Source of the DNA: Lentisphaeria bacterium
GTDB lineage: Bacteria > Verrucomicrobiota > Lentisphaeria > Victivallales > Victivallaceae
Length of the DNA stretch: 33,433 nt
Assembly: GCA_017443585.1 (NCBI GenBank)
Contig: JAFSYV010000278.1
Span: 1-33,433 of the forward strand
Direction: 5' to 3'
A model generated the notes under the pieces. That model did not search any database. It was not told the DNA's origin and worked only from the letters and a program-made list of their open reading frames with translations. The number at the start of each line of letters is the position of its first letter. Position 1 is the stretch's first letter. Of the stretch, positions 1 through 6,757 are shown in pieces. Both the position numbers and the translations under genes were made by a program.

Positions 1-2
1 CG

Positions 3-1295
3 GAGAGGATTTTTCACGCGCTCAATCCGGCATCGTGGTTCGTCGGCTTCTGGCCCAATTCCGACAACTTTATTTGGTCGCCGCACCATATGTTTTCCGG
101 CGCGGTCGTCGTGCTGCTGCTCTTTTGCTATTTTCAGATGCTCAAAGCCAAAGAGCGGCGCGAAAAGCTGTGGCTCGCCGTCCTGACCGGAATTCTGGGC
201 GCTTCGGCTTCATTCACCTCCGTATACGCCGGAGCCTTTGCGCTCGTGTATGCCGGCATCGCAGCGATGATCCTCTATATCGCCTGGGGCAGTTTCCGCA
301 GGAGAGTCAACCGGGATATCCTGCCGCATCTGCTCACGATCGCCGTATTCGTGCTGTTTTCGTTTTCCTATTTCCGTTACCTGATTTCTGTCAAGTCGGA
401 AACTCTCCCTCTTGCATTCGGCATGATGCCCGTCTTCGGGGGGTGGACCGGTCCGTTCCGCTGGATGCGTTATATTTTTTCCCTGTACTGCTTCCACCTT
501 CCCAACAATATCGGCCTGTATTTTCTTCTGGGGATGATCGCCTGTCTGGCACCGCGGCTTCTGCCGAAAAACGGCATGATGATTTTTCTGCGGTTTTTCG
601 TTCCGGTTTCGCTTTTGAGCATCACCTTTGTTCACAGCAGTTTCTACTCCAACGATTTCGGCTGGCGCACCTTTACCGCGACGGTCTACGTGCTCAGTCT
701 GTTTTCCGCATTTCTTCTGGTGAAATTCATCGACTGGTTCCGCGGCGGAAAAAGGGGACGGCAGATTTTCGGATACGCCATGATCTTTCTGCTGGTCGTT
801 TTCGAATGTTCGCTTTACCCGGACATGACGTGTATCGGACTCCGGAAAACCTACCCGGAACTGCGGGGGCAGTTCGCGCGGTCCGTCAAAGGCTGGGACG
901 TCGTTCACCGGTATACGGAAAAGAATGATCTGGTGCAATGCAATCCCAAAAGTTTTTACGAACTGGGAATGCTGTATGAAATGAAGGATTATTCGACCAA
1001 CGTCTTCTTTTCCCTGTATTCCAGACGTGCAACGGCGGTCGCCGATATGATTTTCGCCAAGTGCTACTCCGAATATTATCCGCAGCAGAAACTTCAACAG
1101 CGGTATGACCGGGTCTGCCGGATATTCGACGGAGATCCGGCGGAGCCGGATGTCGGTTATTTGGCCGGAGACCTGAAGGTCAAGGCCATTCTGGTCACTC
1201 CGTATGACGGTATGTGGAAGAAGCCCGGCGCGATTCGGAAATATTTTCCGCGCCTCATCCAAACGCCGGACTACAAAGTTTACCTTCGGCAATAA
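3..1295 (+). CDS. Polytopic membrane protein, 5' end outside the window
   Basis: The frame is open from base 3 through the first ATG at 90, so the gene begins before the window; the N-terminal part is missing. Roughly the first 270 residues contain about seven hydrophobic segments (for example near GAVVVLLLFCYF and GYAMIFLLVVFE) separated by short basic loops. A soluble C-terminal region of about 150 residues follows, starting after the aromatic loop with YPDMTCIGL. The pattern of a multi-spanning N-terminal half and a C-terminal extracytoplasmic domain resembles uncharacterised glycosyltransferase-39-like or dolichyl-phosphate-mannose-mannosyltransferase-like membrane proteins, but I see no catalytic motif and do not assign an activity. 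It is separated from the next gene by 55 bp and may share a transcript with it. Confidence 0.75.
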   Translation, partial: ERIFHALNPASWFVGFWPNSDNFIWSPHHMFSGAVVVLLLFCYFQMLKAKERREKLWLAVLTGILGASASFTSVYAGAFALVYAGIAAMILYIAWGSFRRRVNRDILPHLLTIAVFVLFSFSYFRYLISVKSETLPLAFGMMPVFGGWTGPFRWMRYIFSLYCFHLPNNIGLYFLLGMIACLAPRLLPKNGMMIFLRFFVPVSLLSITFVHSSFYSNDFGWRTFTATVYVLSLFSAFLLVKFIDWFRGGKRGRQIFGYAMIFLLVVFECSLYPDMTCIGLRKTYPELRGQFARSVKGWDVVHRYTEKNDLVQCNPKSFYELGMLYEMKDYSTNVFFSLYSRRATAVADMIFAKCYSEYYPQQKLQQRYDRVCRIFDGDPAEPDVGYLAGDLKVKAILVTPYDGMWKKPGAIRKYFPRLIQTPDYKVYLRQ

Positions 1296-1350
1296 CATCC
1301 GGTATATTTGACCTGAACATGGTGCGAAACAACGGAGAACAGACAGGACG

Positions 1351-2160
1351 GTGAACGGAAAGCTGATCGTGAAAACCGCTCTCATCACGGCTGTTGCAGT
1401 TCTGCTCGCAGGATGCGGGACCGCACGGCCCGATGCGCTTTCCCCGGTGCGGGACCGGGGCGTCCTGCGCGTCGGGGCGACCGGGGACTACAAGCCGATG
1501 TCGTTCCGCGAACCCGCAACGGGGAAGTACTGGGGCTTCGACGCCGCGCTGGCGGAGGACCTGGCGCACAGTCTCGGCGTGAAGCTGGAATACGTCCACA
1601 CCACCTGGCCGACGCTGATGCGGGACACGCTGGACCGGAAATTCGATCTCGCCCTCTGCGGCATCACCATAACGAAAGAGCGCAAACGCCGGGCGCTGAT
1701 GTCGAAGGGCTATCTCGGCAACGGCAAGACCGTCCTCTGCCGGGCGGAAGACGCGAAGAAGTACACCTCGCTCGCCGCCGTCGACCGCCCGGAAGTGCGC
1801 GTGATGGAAAATCCCGGCGGCCTCAACGAGAAATTTGCCAGAAAACATCTTCCGCATGCGACTCTGATCATCCACCCGGTCAACGAGGAGATCCCCGGAC
1901 TTGTCGCTTCGGGCAAGGCCGATGTGATGATCACGGAGATCATGGAGGCGGCGTATTATTGTTCCCAAGACAAGCGGCTTGCCGCGCCCCTGCTCTCGGC
2001 GCCCTTCACCCGCGGGGAACTCGGCGCCCTGCTGCCGCCCGGAAACGAGGCGCTGCGGGACTATGTCGACGCTTTTTTCGTCCGCGCCCGCCGGAGCGGA
2101 CGTCTGGAGAAACTGAAGTCGATCTATCTGCACGGCAAAACCGGATCCGAAGGGAAGTAA
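1351..2160 (+). CDS. PheC-like cyclohexadienyl dehydratase, lipoprotein form
   Basis: A 269-residue protein starting at GTG 1351, with AGGACG just upstream. Residues 1-22 form a lipoprotein signal with lipobox LLAGC (Cys22). The rest is a bacterial solute-binding-protein type 3 fold that matches the periplasmic cyclohexadienyl dehydratase PheC closely from memory: VLRVGATGDYKPM, TTWPTLMRD, NPGGLNEKFARKHLPHA, and TEIMEA, where Glu199 sits at the position of the PheC catalytic Glu in TDASEA. PheC converts prephenate to phenylpyruvate and arogenate to phenylalanine outside the cytoplasm. A plain amino-acid-binding lipoprotein is the alternative, but no transporter genes are adjacent and the PheC-specific segments favour the enzyme. 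It is followed after 3 bp by the sialidase-like gene. Confidence 0.78.
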   Translation: MNGKLIVKTALITAVAVLLAGCGTARPDALSPVRDRGVLRVGATGDYKPMSFREPATGKYWGFDAALAEDLAHSLGVKLEYVHTTWPTLMRDTLDRKFDLALCGITITKERKRRALMSKGYLGNGKTVLCRAEDAKKYTSLAAVDRPEVRVMENPGGLNEKFARKHLPHATLIIHPVNEEIPGLVASGKADVMITEIMEAAYYCSQDKRLAAPLLSAPFTRGELGALLPPGNEALRDYVDAFFVRARRSGRLEKLKSIYLHGKTGSEGK

Positions 2161-2163
2161 AAA

Positions 2164-3204
2164 ATGGAAATCGAAAAGTTCACCATCAGCCGTGACCCGG
2201 AGTGGTATCACGCCTGGCCGGATATTGTGCTCACTCAAGACGGGACACTTATCTGCACCTTCAGCGAGTGCACCCACCACCATGACCGGAAACATACGCG
2301 GATCATGCTGTGCAGCTCCTCTGACCGCGGACGCTCCTGGACGCCCAAACGCCCCCTGACCGAGGCCACCGACGGACTCCCCGGGTACTACAACTGCGCC
2401 CGCATTTTCCATTTGCCCGGAGGAGAGCTCGGGGTCATCGTCGACCGGGTCCCCGCCGCGGGGGAAGGCGGCCGGGAGATCGACGCGGTCAACGTGCTTT
2501 ACCGTTCAGCGGACAACGGCCGGACTTGGCGCCCGCCGGAAATCCTGCCGCTCCGGGGGATCGTGCCGGACAAGATCCACGTGCTGGAAAACGGCCGGTG
2601 GCTTGCGTCGGCGCACTACCGGTACAACGGTTCCCTTTCCCAGTTCCTGCGGTATTCCGACGACGGCGGCAAGACCTGGAGCGGTGAAATCCTCGTGGCC
2701 CACGATCCCCGGTATCAGCTCTGCGAAGTTTCCCTGCTGCCCATGGGCGGCGGCACGGTGGCGGCGTTCCTGCGGGAAAATTCCCGCCTCGGTCTGGACT
2801 GTTTCAAGACCATCTCCCACGACAACGGCGAAACGTGGGGCCCCCTGACGCAGTTTCCCCTGCCCGGCTGTCACCGGCCCGTTTCCGGCTTCCTGCGGGA
2901 CGGCAGGATCTTCATCACCTACCGCTTCCTCCACGGCGGCGGGGGAGGCTCCTGCAAGCAGAATTTTTTCTGTGCCGTAACGGACCGGGAGTCGGTCCTC
3001 TCCGGAGAGCGGAACGGGGCATTCACCCGGATCATTCCCCTCGACTACGACCCCGCGCCCAGAGCGGACACGGGCTACTCCGGCTGGGTCCAGTTCGCCG
3101 ACGGCGAGATCTACATCGTCAACTACATCGTGGACGACGCCGCGGACAAAGGCCAGATCCGGGGCTATTCCTTCCGCCCCGAGGATCTCGTCAGGCGGGG
3201 CTGA
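2164..3204 (+). CDS. Asp-box (BNR) sialidase-like glycoside hydrolase
   Basis: A 346-residue protein with at least four Asp boxes (S-x-D-x-G-x-T/S-W): SSDRGRSW, SADNGRTW, SDDGGKTW and SHDNGETW. These are spaced as in a six-bladed beta-propeller of the exo-alpha-sialidase superfamily. No signal peptide is visible (the start is MEIEKFTISRDPEW), so it would act in the cytoplasm on imported sugars, unlike secreted mucin sialidases. The start ATG lies 3 bp after the stop of the PheC-like gene with GGGAAG overlapping that stop, so the two are probably co-translated. The superfamily also includes Asp-box proteins that are not sialidases, so the substrate is not assigned. GC-rich codon use here stops abruptly at the gene's end, where the AT-rich island begins. 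Confidence 0.8.
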   Translation: MEIEKFTISRDPEWYHAWPDIVLTQDGTLICTFSECTHHHDRKHTRIMLCSSSDRGRSWTPKRPLTEATDGLPGYYNCARIFHLPGGELGVIVDRVPAAGEGGREIDAVNVLYRSADNGRTWRPPEILPLRGIVPDKIHVLENGRWLASAHYRYNGSLSQFLRYSDDGGKTWSGEILVAHDPRYQLCEVSLLPMGGGTVAAFLRENSRLGLDCFKTISHDNGETWGPLTQFPLPGCHRPVSGFLRDGRIFITYRFLHGGGGGSCKQNFFCAVTDRESVLSGERNGAFTRIIPLDYDPAPRADTGYSGWVQFADGEIYIVNYIVDDAADKGQIRGYSFRPEDLVRRG

Positions 3205-3210
3205 AGAACC

Positions 3211-3240
3211 GACTCGTACGGAGTTGTACGGATTCGTACG
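3211..3240. repeat. Three tandem 10-bp repeats (GANTYGTACG)
   Basis: Three consecutive 10-mers, gactcgtacg, gagttgtacg and gattcgtacg, start 7 bp after the sialidase-like stop codon. They are bracketed by an inverted repeat, CCGACT before and AGTCGG after, so the transcript could fold into a stem whose loop contains the repeats. No T-tract follows, so it is not a classical intrinsic terminator. It marks the junction between the GC-rich chromosome and the AT-rich island. Confidence 0.6.
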
Positions 3241-3292
3241 GAAAAAGTCGGCCTCTCAACGCGCCCTCTGCAAGGTGCCGGAGAGATAGGCG

Positions 3293-3463
3293 TCATCCGT
3301 TCCAGTTTTTCCGGCGCATCCGGTCCATGCGCTCGGCAAAGCCGCCGTTGTCGAGAAAGGTTTTTGCCTTGCCTTCGATTTTGCGCTCGCACGGCACGTT
3401 TAATGCAAATCCTTCCGGACAGAATTTCCAAAAGGTAGCGATTTCATGAATTTTTCCATACAT
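3293..3463 (-). pseudogene. Remnant of a four-helix-bundle-suffix protein
   Basis: In a frame different from the HsdS-like gene it overlaps, a 56-codon stretch reads from ATG 3463 to TGA 3293. Its last part, with FLDNGGFAERMDRMRRKN, resembles the C-terminus of four-helix-bundle proteins of the 'suffix' type, which end in a GGF-x-ERL-x-R-x-R pattern. No upstream part of such a gene is visible, so this looks like a truncated 3' end stranded when the restriction-type sequence was acquired. It could alternatively be a short real gene. The family call rests on one short motif. Confidence 0.35.
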
Positions 3464-4081
3464 GCCCAGTCTGGAGCTCCATCGGGCTCGGCAGGAAGTC
3501 TCAACATCGTATTTTTTATAAAATCCACGGTAAAAGCCCTGCCGTAAGAATATCGAAAGCGCTCATGCTTCAACATAGTCACAATAAACAATCCGGACCA
3601 AACATTTATCCAAGGAGCTCTGATAACGACGATATGATCTCCCGCAATAAACTTTTGGGCCTGATAGGAAACTGTTGCCGTGGTATCACCTACTACTATC
3701 GCGTTTCTGTCTTCAACTCCTTCCAACCCTTCATTTTTTACGAAAAAATCTACCGAGTTGTTCGGTTCAGTACGACTCACGAACGGAATACTTCCAGCGA
3801 CGGAACTATCGCATATTTCAACATCTTCTTTGGTATGGGCCTTCGCTTTTCTCATACCGCTTTCTCCAATTAACGCCCCAAATCGAAATTCCTTGCATTT
3901 TGTAAATTTAATGTTGGGCGACTGCGGAGAAACAGATGCTCTCATATGCTCAAATTCTTGAAAGTCACCACATAAGATCAAGTGTGACAGGTAAGCATTT
4001 CTGGAAGCTGAACTCATCATTTTCAATGTTGCTTACAAGATACTCCCGACCAATGGTTCGAATTATATCTATTCTTTCCAC
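3400..4081 (-). pseudogene. HsdS-like DNA specificity protein, frameshifted
   Basis: The start is GTG 4081, 6 bases after GAGGTG, with a promoter at 4124-4151. The first frame (VERIDIIRTIGREYLVSN...) stops after 38 codons. The remainder continues in the next frame, open from about 4026 to 3400. Removing one A from the AAA in CCAGAAATGC joins the frames smoothly into about 226 residues. The C-terminal half has features of target-recognition domains of type I/IIG specificity subunits: IPFVSRTEPNNSV, GDHIVVIRAP, LPAEPDGAPDW and a terminal MEKFMKSLP. Such proteins direct DNA methylation or cleavage. No HsdR is present and only a remnant of HsdM lies nearby, so it is either decaying or a sequencing indel hides an intact orphan gene. 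Confidence 0.6.
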
Positions 4082-4123
4082 ATCAACACCTCAAAAACAT
4101 GAATTTCCGGCTCTCTCAATGTA

Positions 4124-4151
4124 AATATAGCACATAAACAATGAATTTCAA
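4124..4151 (-). promoter_or_regulatory. Promoter of the HsdS-like gene
   Basis: Reading the minus strand, TTGAAA (4151-4146) is followed by 16 bp and TATATT (4129-4124), with TG at the extended -10 position. It lies about 43 bp upstream of GTG 4081 and its ribosome binding site, so transcription and translation signals of the broken gene are intact. Confidence 0.55.
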
Positions 4152-4349
4152 GCGTTATGTCATGAAATTTTGCGCCTTTGCTTGACTACTTTTGGCGAGT
4201 CGCGCTCACAAATAGGTCAAGACTTACAGTAATACATAATTTTGGCGCCATATCCAAGTAGAAAATGTTCTTTTCCGAAGCCTCCCCTCCCTAGCAAAAA
4301 CTCCGACAACGCGCTAAAGCCCCCAAAACCATTTCCGTATTATGGTCCC

Positions 4350-4605
4350 CTACACAATTCCCGCAATTCGCACACGAACCCACCTCTGCCGACGAGGATA
4401 TTCTGCAAACCCGGTGTCAAGGCGAACGTGGTTTTTACGACAAGCGCCTGGCGAGTCCCGACCGCAAAACCAAAGAGGTGTGGATCTACGACCCGCTGAC
4501 CGACATGCTCTTCACGTTGAAAAAAACCCGATGACCTTCAAAAACCTGAAGGGATTCGTCCGCTGCTACAATCCGCAAAACCGCCACGACCGGAAGGAAA
4601 CCTAG
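4350..4605 (+). pseudogene. 3' remnant of an N-6 DNA methylase (HsdM-like)
   Basis: Three plus-strand frames in succession spell the C-terminal end of a type I restriction-modification methylase. One frame reads IFCKPGVKANVVF (the family's GVKANVLFF segment). The next reads FYDKRLASPDRKTKEVWIYD followed by PLTDMLFTLKK, and a third reads NPMTFKNLKGFVRCYNPQN to a stop at 4605. Two frameshifts therefore lie within about 150 bp. The catalytic NPPF domain and everything upstream are absent. The region from 4152 to 4350 shows nothing I can recognise. The remnant points away from the HsdS-like gene, so the two need not derive from one operon. Confidence 0.6.
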
Positions 4606-4639
4606 AGTCCAAACAACCCCGACGGGCGTTTTCGCCTTG

Positions 4640-5335
4640 CTATAGATAACCTAGATTTCTAGGTTTTTTTAACGATTGAAAAAATCTATACCCCATGGAG
4701 CCAACATCGAAAAGAGGTAAACACCCATCTACAAATTCACTTTGCCGGACGGACTCTGGTTGCTCCAAAGCATAATAATGTAAGAACTCAACCATTTTAG
4801 CTATTAGACGTGGAGAATGCTCAACGTTATTTTTTTGTGCCAAAACCCAATCCATATCGTCTATAGGAACGGACTTTATAATTTCTGACGCCGCAAAACA
4901 ATTTCTTCTCTCCGATGCAGCGTTAGCTGCGCAAATGGTCCTAACACACCAAACAAGCCGTTTGTTACATAGAAGGGGTTCGTTGATTTTACTATAAAAC
5001 TTGATTATCGCCCAAGCCAAGATTTTCGCTTCATCAATTACTGGGGCATAGGATGACTTGAATTGAAATAATTTGAACAAATCCGAGGCTTTCTCGGCAT
5101 TTTCAAAAATAATTTTGCTCTCCGTTGCCAAGTGAAGCGCAAAAAGTTCTCCATTCAGCATCATTCGCCGTAATGTTTGTTCCGGATAAAAAGAAAAATA
5201 AAGCTTTTCATATTCTTTGACACGATAAATTCCTTCATCGTGGATGGCGAGCATGTCAACATCAGAATCTTTCGTCTGGTCGCCCCTTGCGCAACTGCCG
5301 AAGAGGATCAATGCATTAACAATCATTTTAATCAC
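4640..5335 (-). CDS. Minimal nucleotidyltransferase-domain protein
   Basis: 231 residues if started at GTG 5335; ATG 5326 is an equally likely start because the upstream stop gives TAAAATG coupling. The N-terminus enters directly into a DNA-polymerase-beta-type nucleotidyltransferase core: ALILFGSCARGD followed by SDVDMLAI, i.e. the GS-x(n)-D-x-D signature. A later segment, ELFALHLATESKIIFEN, resembles the helix and strand that follow this core in MNT-like proteins. The C-terminal 130 residues are mostly helical and could be a HEPN-like partner domain, but I see no clear R-x(4-6)-H motif. It overlaps the preceding pore-like reading frame by 8 bp. MNT proteins are antitoxins or AMP-transferring regulators in known systems; here the partner would be the membrane protein. 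Low GC, unlike neighbours outside the island. Confidence 0.7.
   Translation of the reverse strand: MIKMIVNALILFGSCARGDQTKDSDVDMLAIHDEGIYRVKEYEKLYFSFYPEQTLRRMMLNGELFALHLATESKIIFENAEKASDLFKLFQFKSSYAPVIDEAKILAWAIIKFYSKINEPLLCNKRLVWCVRTICAANAASERRNCFAASEIIKSVPIDDMDWVLAQKNNVEHSPRLIAKMVEFLHYYALEQPESVRQSEFVDGCLPLFDVGSMGYRFFQSLKKPRNLGYL
4648..4670 (+). terminator. Candidate intrinsic terminator on the plus strand
   Basis: Perfect 8-bp inverted repeat AACCTAGA / TCTAGGTT with a very short loop, followed by TTTTT. It would stop plus-strand transcripts coming from the methylase remnant. It lies inside the last codons of the minus-strand nucleotidyltransferase gene, and on that strand it has no T-tail. 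Confidence 0.5.
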
Positions 5336-5624
5336 GCCGTCTAGTTAGCTTATTTGTGATTGTTGGAATCGCAATGGAATACCAAAAAATACCGAAACCC
5401 AAATTGATAAGCTCTGCAATGTCGATTGGCGGGGGATTTGCCGGGCCATATTTCGAGTATCCCGCAACAATTGTTATATCAAATGCCCTAGTAAAGGAAT
5501 CAAACCACGAAAGGGTTGCTCGATTAGCATAATAATACAAGCTAAAAAGCAAAACGATGCATAACCCAGAGAACACACACTTAAAAAAAACTCTCTCCCC
5601 ACCCAAATATCTCACCGGAGACAT
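5328..5624 (-). CDS. Pore-like membrane segment, probably the C-terminal part of the pentapeptide protein
   Basis: A 98-codon frame. Two membrane segments are visible (CVFSGLCIVLLFSLYYY and the stretch ending FWYSIAIPTI), flanking a re-entrant-like loop SWFDSFTRAFDITIVAGYSKYG. That arrangement (helix, pore loop, helix) recalls the 2-TM ion-channel domain that ends many pentapeptide-repeat membrane proteins, where the loop reads TTLGYGD; here it is VAGYSKYG, so selectivity is uncertain. The first 14 codons are probably never used: the natural reading enters this frame from the upstream gene at the T8 tract (5583-5590). It overlaps the nucleotidyltransferase start by 8 bp, implying coupled translation. 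Confidence 0.55.
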   Translation of the reverse strand: MSPVRYLGGERVFFKCVFSGLCIVLLFSLYYYANRATLSWFDSFTRAFDITIVAGYSKYGPANPPPIDIAELINLGFGIFWYSIAIPTITNKLTRRRD

Positions 5625-6336
5625 ACATTGTCACTAACTCTACAACATCCACTACTGTAAATATCAACAAAAAAGGGTTATAAAACCATTTTATCAAGGT
5701 GTTGTCATAAAAGCGCATTAGGATTCGGGCTTTTATTTCCTGCAGAACCGCAACCTTGATGGATGAGTAATAGTACTCCGAAAATCTATTATTTAAGCGA
5801 TAAAGTTTTTGGGCAATTTCTGATTTTGTTTTTGATAAACGGGCTCTTTGCATGAAAGGCGTCTTGCAATGTACTTCCAAGGTTCTCACGTCTGTGTTAG
5901 TGTACGCAGACGCAATCAATTTTTGAGAGTCAATGATACAATCCACAAACGTAGTTTCATTTCCAGATAGACCAATATTGCAAAAAGAGCAAGCGATAAA
6001 TTGGCATTCAATAAAATTTGCAAATGAGAAAGAGCTACTTTCAAATCTGCAATTTTGGAACTTGATTTTTCTCCACTGATATCTGTTCCAAAAACAGCTT
6101 TTGAATTCACAATCCTTAAAGGTAATATTTGATAAATCTCCGACGAAATCACAAACATGAAATTTTTTATCTGATATTAACTTATGGTCACCTTGGTATT
6201 TACTCCAATCACATATATCCTTATATGGGCCACTTCCAGTAAACAAGTTAGACCAGTTAAATGTGGCAAGGTCTTGACGACTCGTTTTGCCATCATATGT
6301 TGGTTCCCAATAGTTACAAGTTCGATGATAACCCAT
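5581..6336 (-). CDS. Pentapeptide-repeat-like protein, N-terminal part of a split membrane protein
   Basis: 251 codons from ATG 6336. Residues about 60-125 form an irregular pentapeptide-type beta-helix (repeated F/L every fifth residue: CDFVGDLSNITFKDCEF, CRFESSSFSFANFIECQF). A helical segment follows and then a first hydrophobic stretch, FLLIFTVVDVVELVTMYV, ending GEIFGWGESFF-stop. The G-(W/Y)-GE motif just before a membrane helix is typical of pentapeptide-repeat proteins that continue into a channel-like domain, and that continuation exists one frame away at 5328-5624. The predicted intact protein is about 335 residues. The gene starts 13 bp after the stop of the VOC gene, exactly where base composition falls from GC-rich to AT-rich, marking the right edge of the island. 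Cytoplasmic sensor plus membrane pore is my inference. Confidence 0.6.
   Translation of the reverse strand: MGYHRTCNYWEPTYDGKTSRQDLATFNWSNLFTGSGPYKDICDWSKYQGDHKLISDKKFHVCDFVGDLSNITFKDCEFKSCFWNRYQWRKIKFQNCRFESSSFSFANFIECQFIACSFCNIGLSGNETTFVDCIIDSQKLIASAYTNTDVRTLEVHCKTPFMQRARLSKTKSEIAQKLYRLNNRFSEYYYSSIKVAVLQEIKARILMRFYDNTLIKWFYNPFLLIFTVVDVVELVTMYVSGEIFGWGESFF
5583..5590 (-). other. T8 homopolymer at the frame junction
   Basis: Coding-strand sequence GAGAG-TTTTTTTT-AAGTG. With eight T the upstream frame ends in SFF-stop; with seven T it continues as SFFKCVFSGL into the downstream membrane frame. This is either a slippage-prone (phase-variable) site, a ribosomal slippage site needing a +1 shift, or a sequencing/assembly indel. 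Confidence 0.6.
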
Positions 6337-6349
6337 AGAAAATCGCCTT

Positions 6350-6721
6350 TCACCTTCTTTGGGGGAGGACTTCGAGCCAGTAGTGGTCGGGGTCTTCGCA
6401 GAAGTAGATGCCCATGGCCGGGTTTTCGTAACAGATGCAGCCCATCTTTTCGTGGCGGGCGTGGGCCGCTTCGAAGTCGTCAGCCTCGAAAGCCAGGTGG
6501 AATTCGTCGTCCCCGAGGTCGTAGGGCTCCTTGCGGTCCCGGAGCCAGGTCAGCTCCAGCTGGTGGGAGCTGTTCCCGTCCTCGAGGTAGACGATGATGA
6601 AACTGCCGTCCGGCGCGGCGATCCGCCGGACCTCCGTCATATCGAAGGCGTCAGCGTAGAACGCAAGACTCCTCTCCAGGTCGAGCACGTTGAAGTTGTT
6701 GTGGACCATGGCGAATTTCAT
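6350..6721 (-). CDS. VOC-family glyoxalase I-like metalloenzyme
   Basis: 123 residues, one vicinal-oxygen-chelate unit pair as in bacterial lactoylglutathione lyase. Putative metal ligands line up with the GloA pattern: His7 (MVHNN), Glu56 (LELTW), His75 (EFHLAFE) and Glu117 (YWLEVLP). DLERSLAFYADAFDM is the classic early helix and the length is normal. Such enzymes isomerise the methylglyoxal-glutathione hemithioacetal or act on related substrates. GGGGAG precedes the ATG. It begins 36 bp after the DEAD-box helicase gene and is probably the last chromosomal gene of that operon. The island's pentapeptide gene begins 13 bp further on and could be read from the same transcript. Confidence 0.82.
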   Translation of the reverse strand: MKFAMVHNNFNVLDLERSLAFYADAFDMTEVRRIAAPDGSFIIVYLEDGNSSHQLELTWLRDRKEPYDLGDDEFHLAFEADDFEAAHARHEKMGCICYENPAMGIYFCEDPDHYWLEVLPQRR

Positions 6722-6757
6722 TTTTTACTCCCCTTTCTCCTCTTGTGAAGGCCGTTT

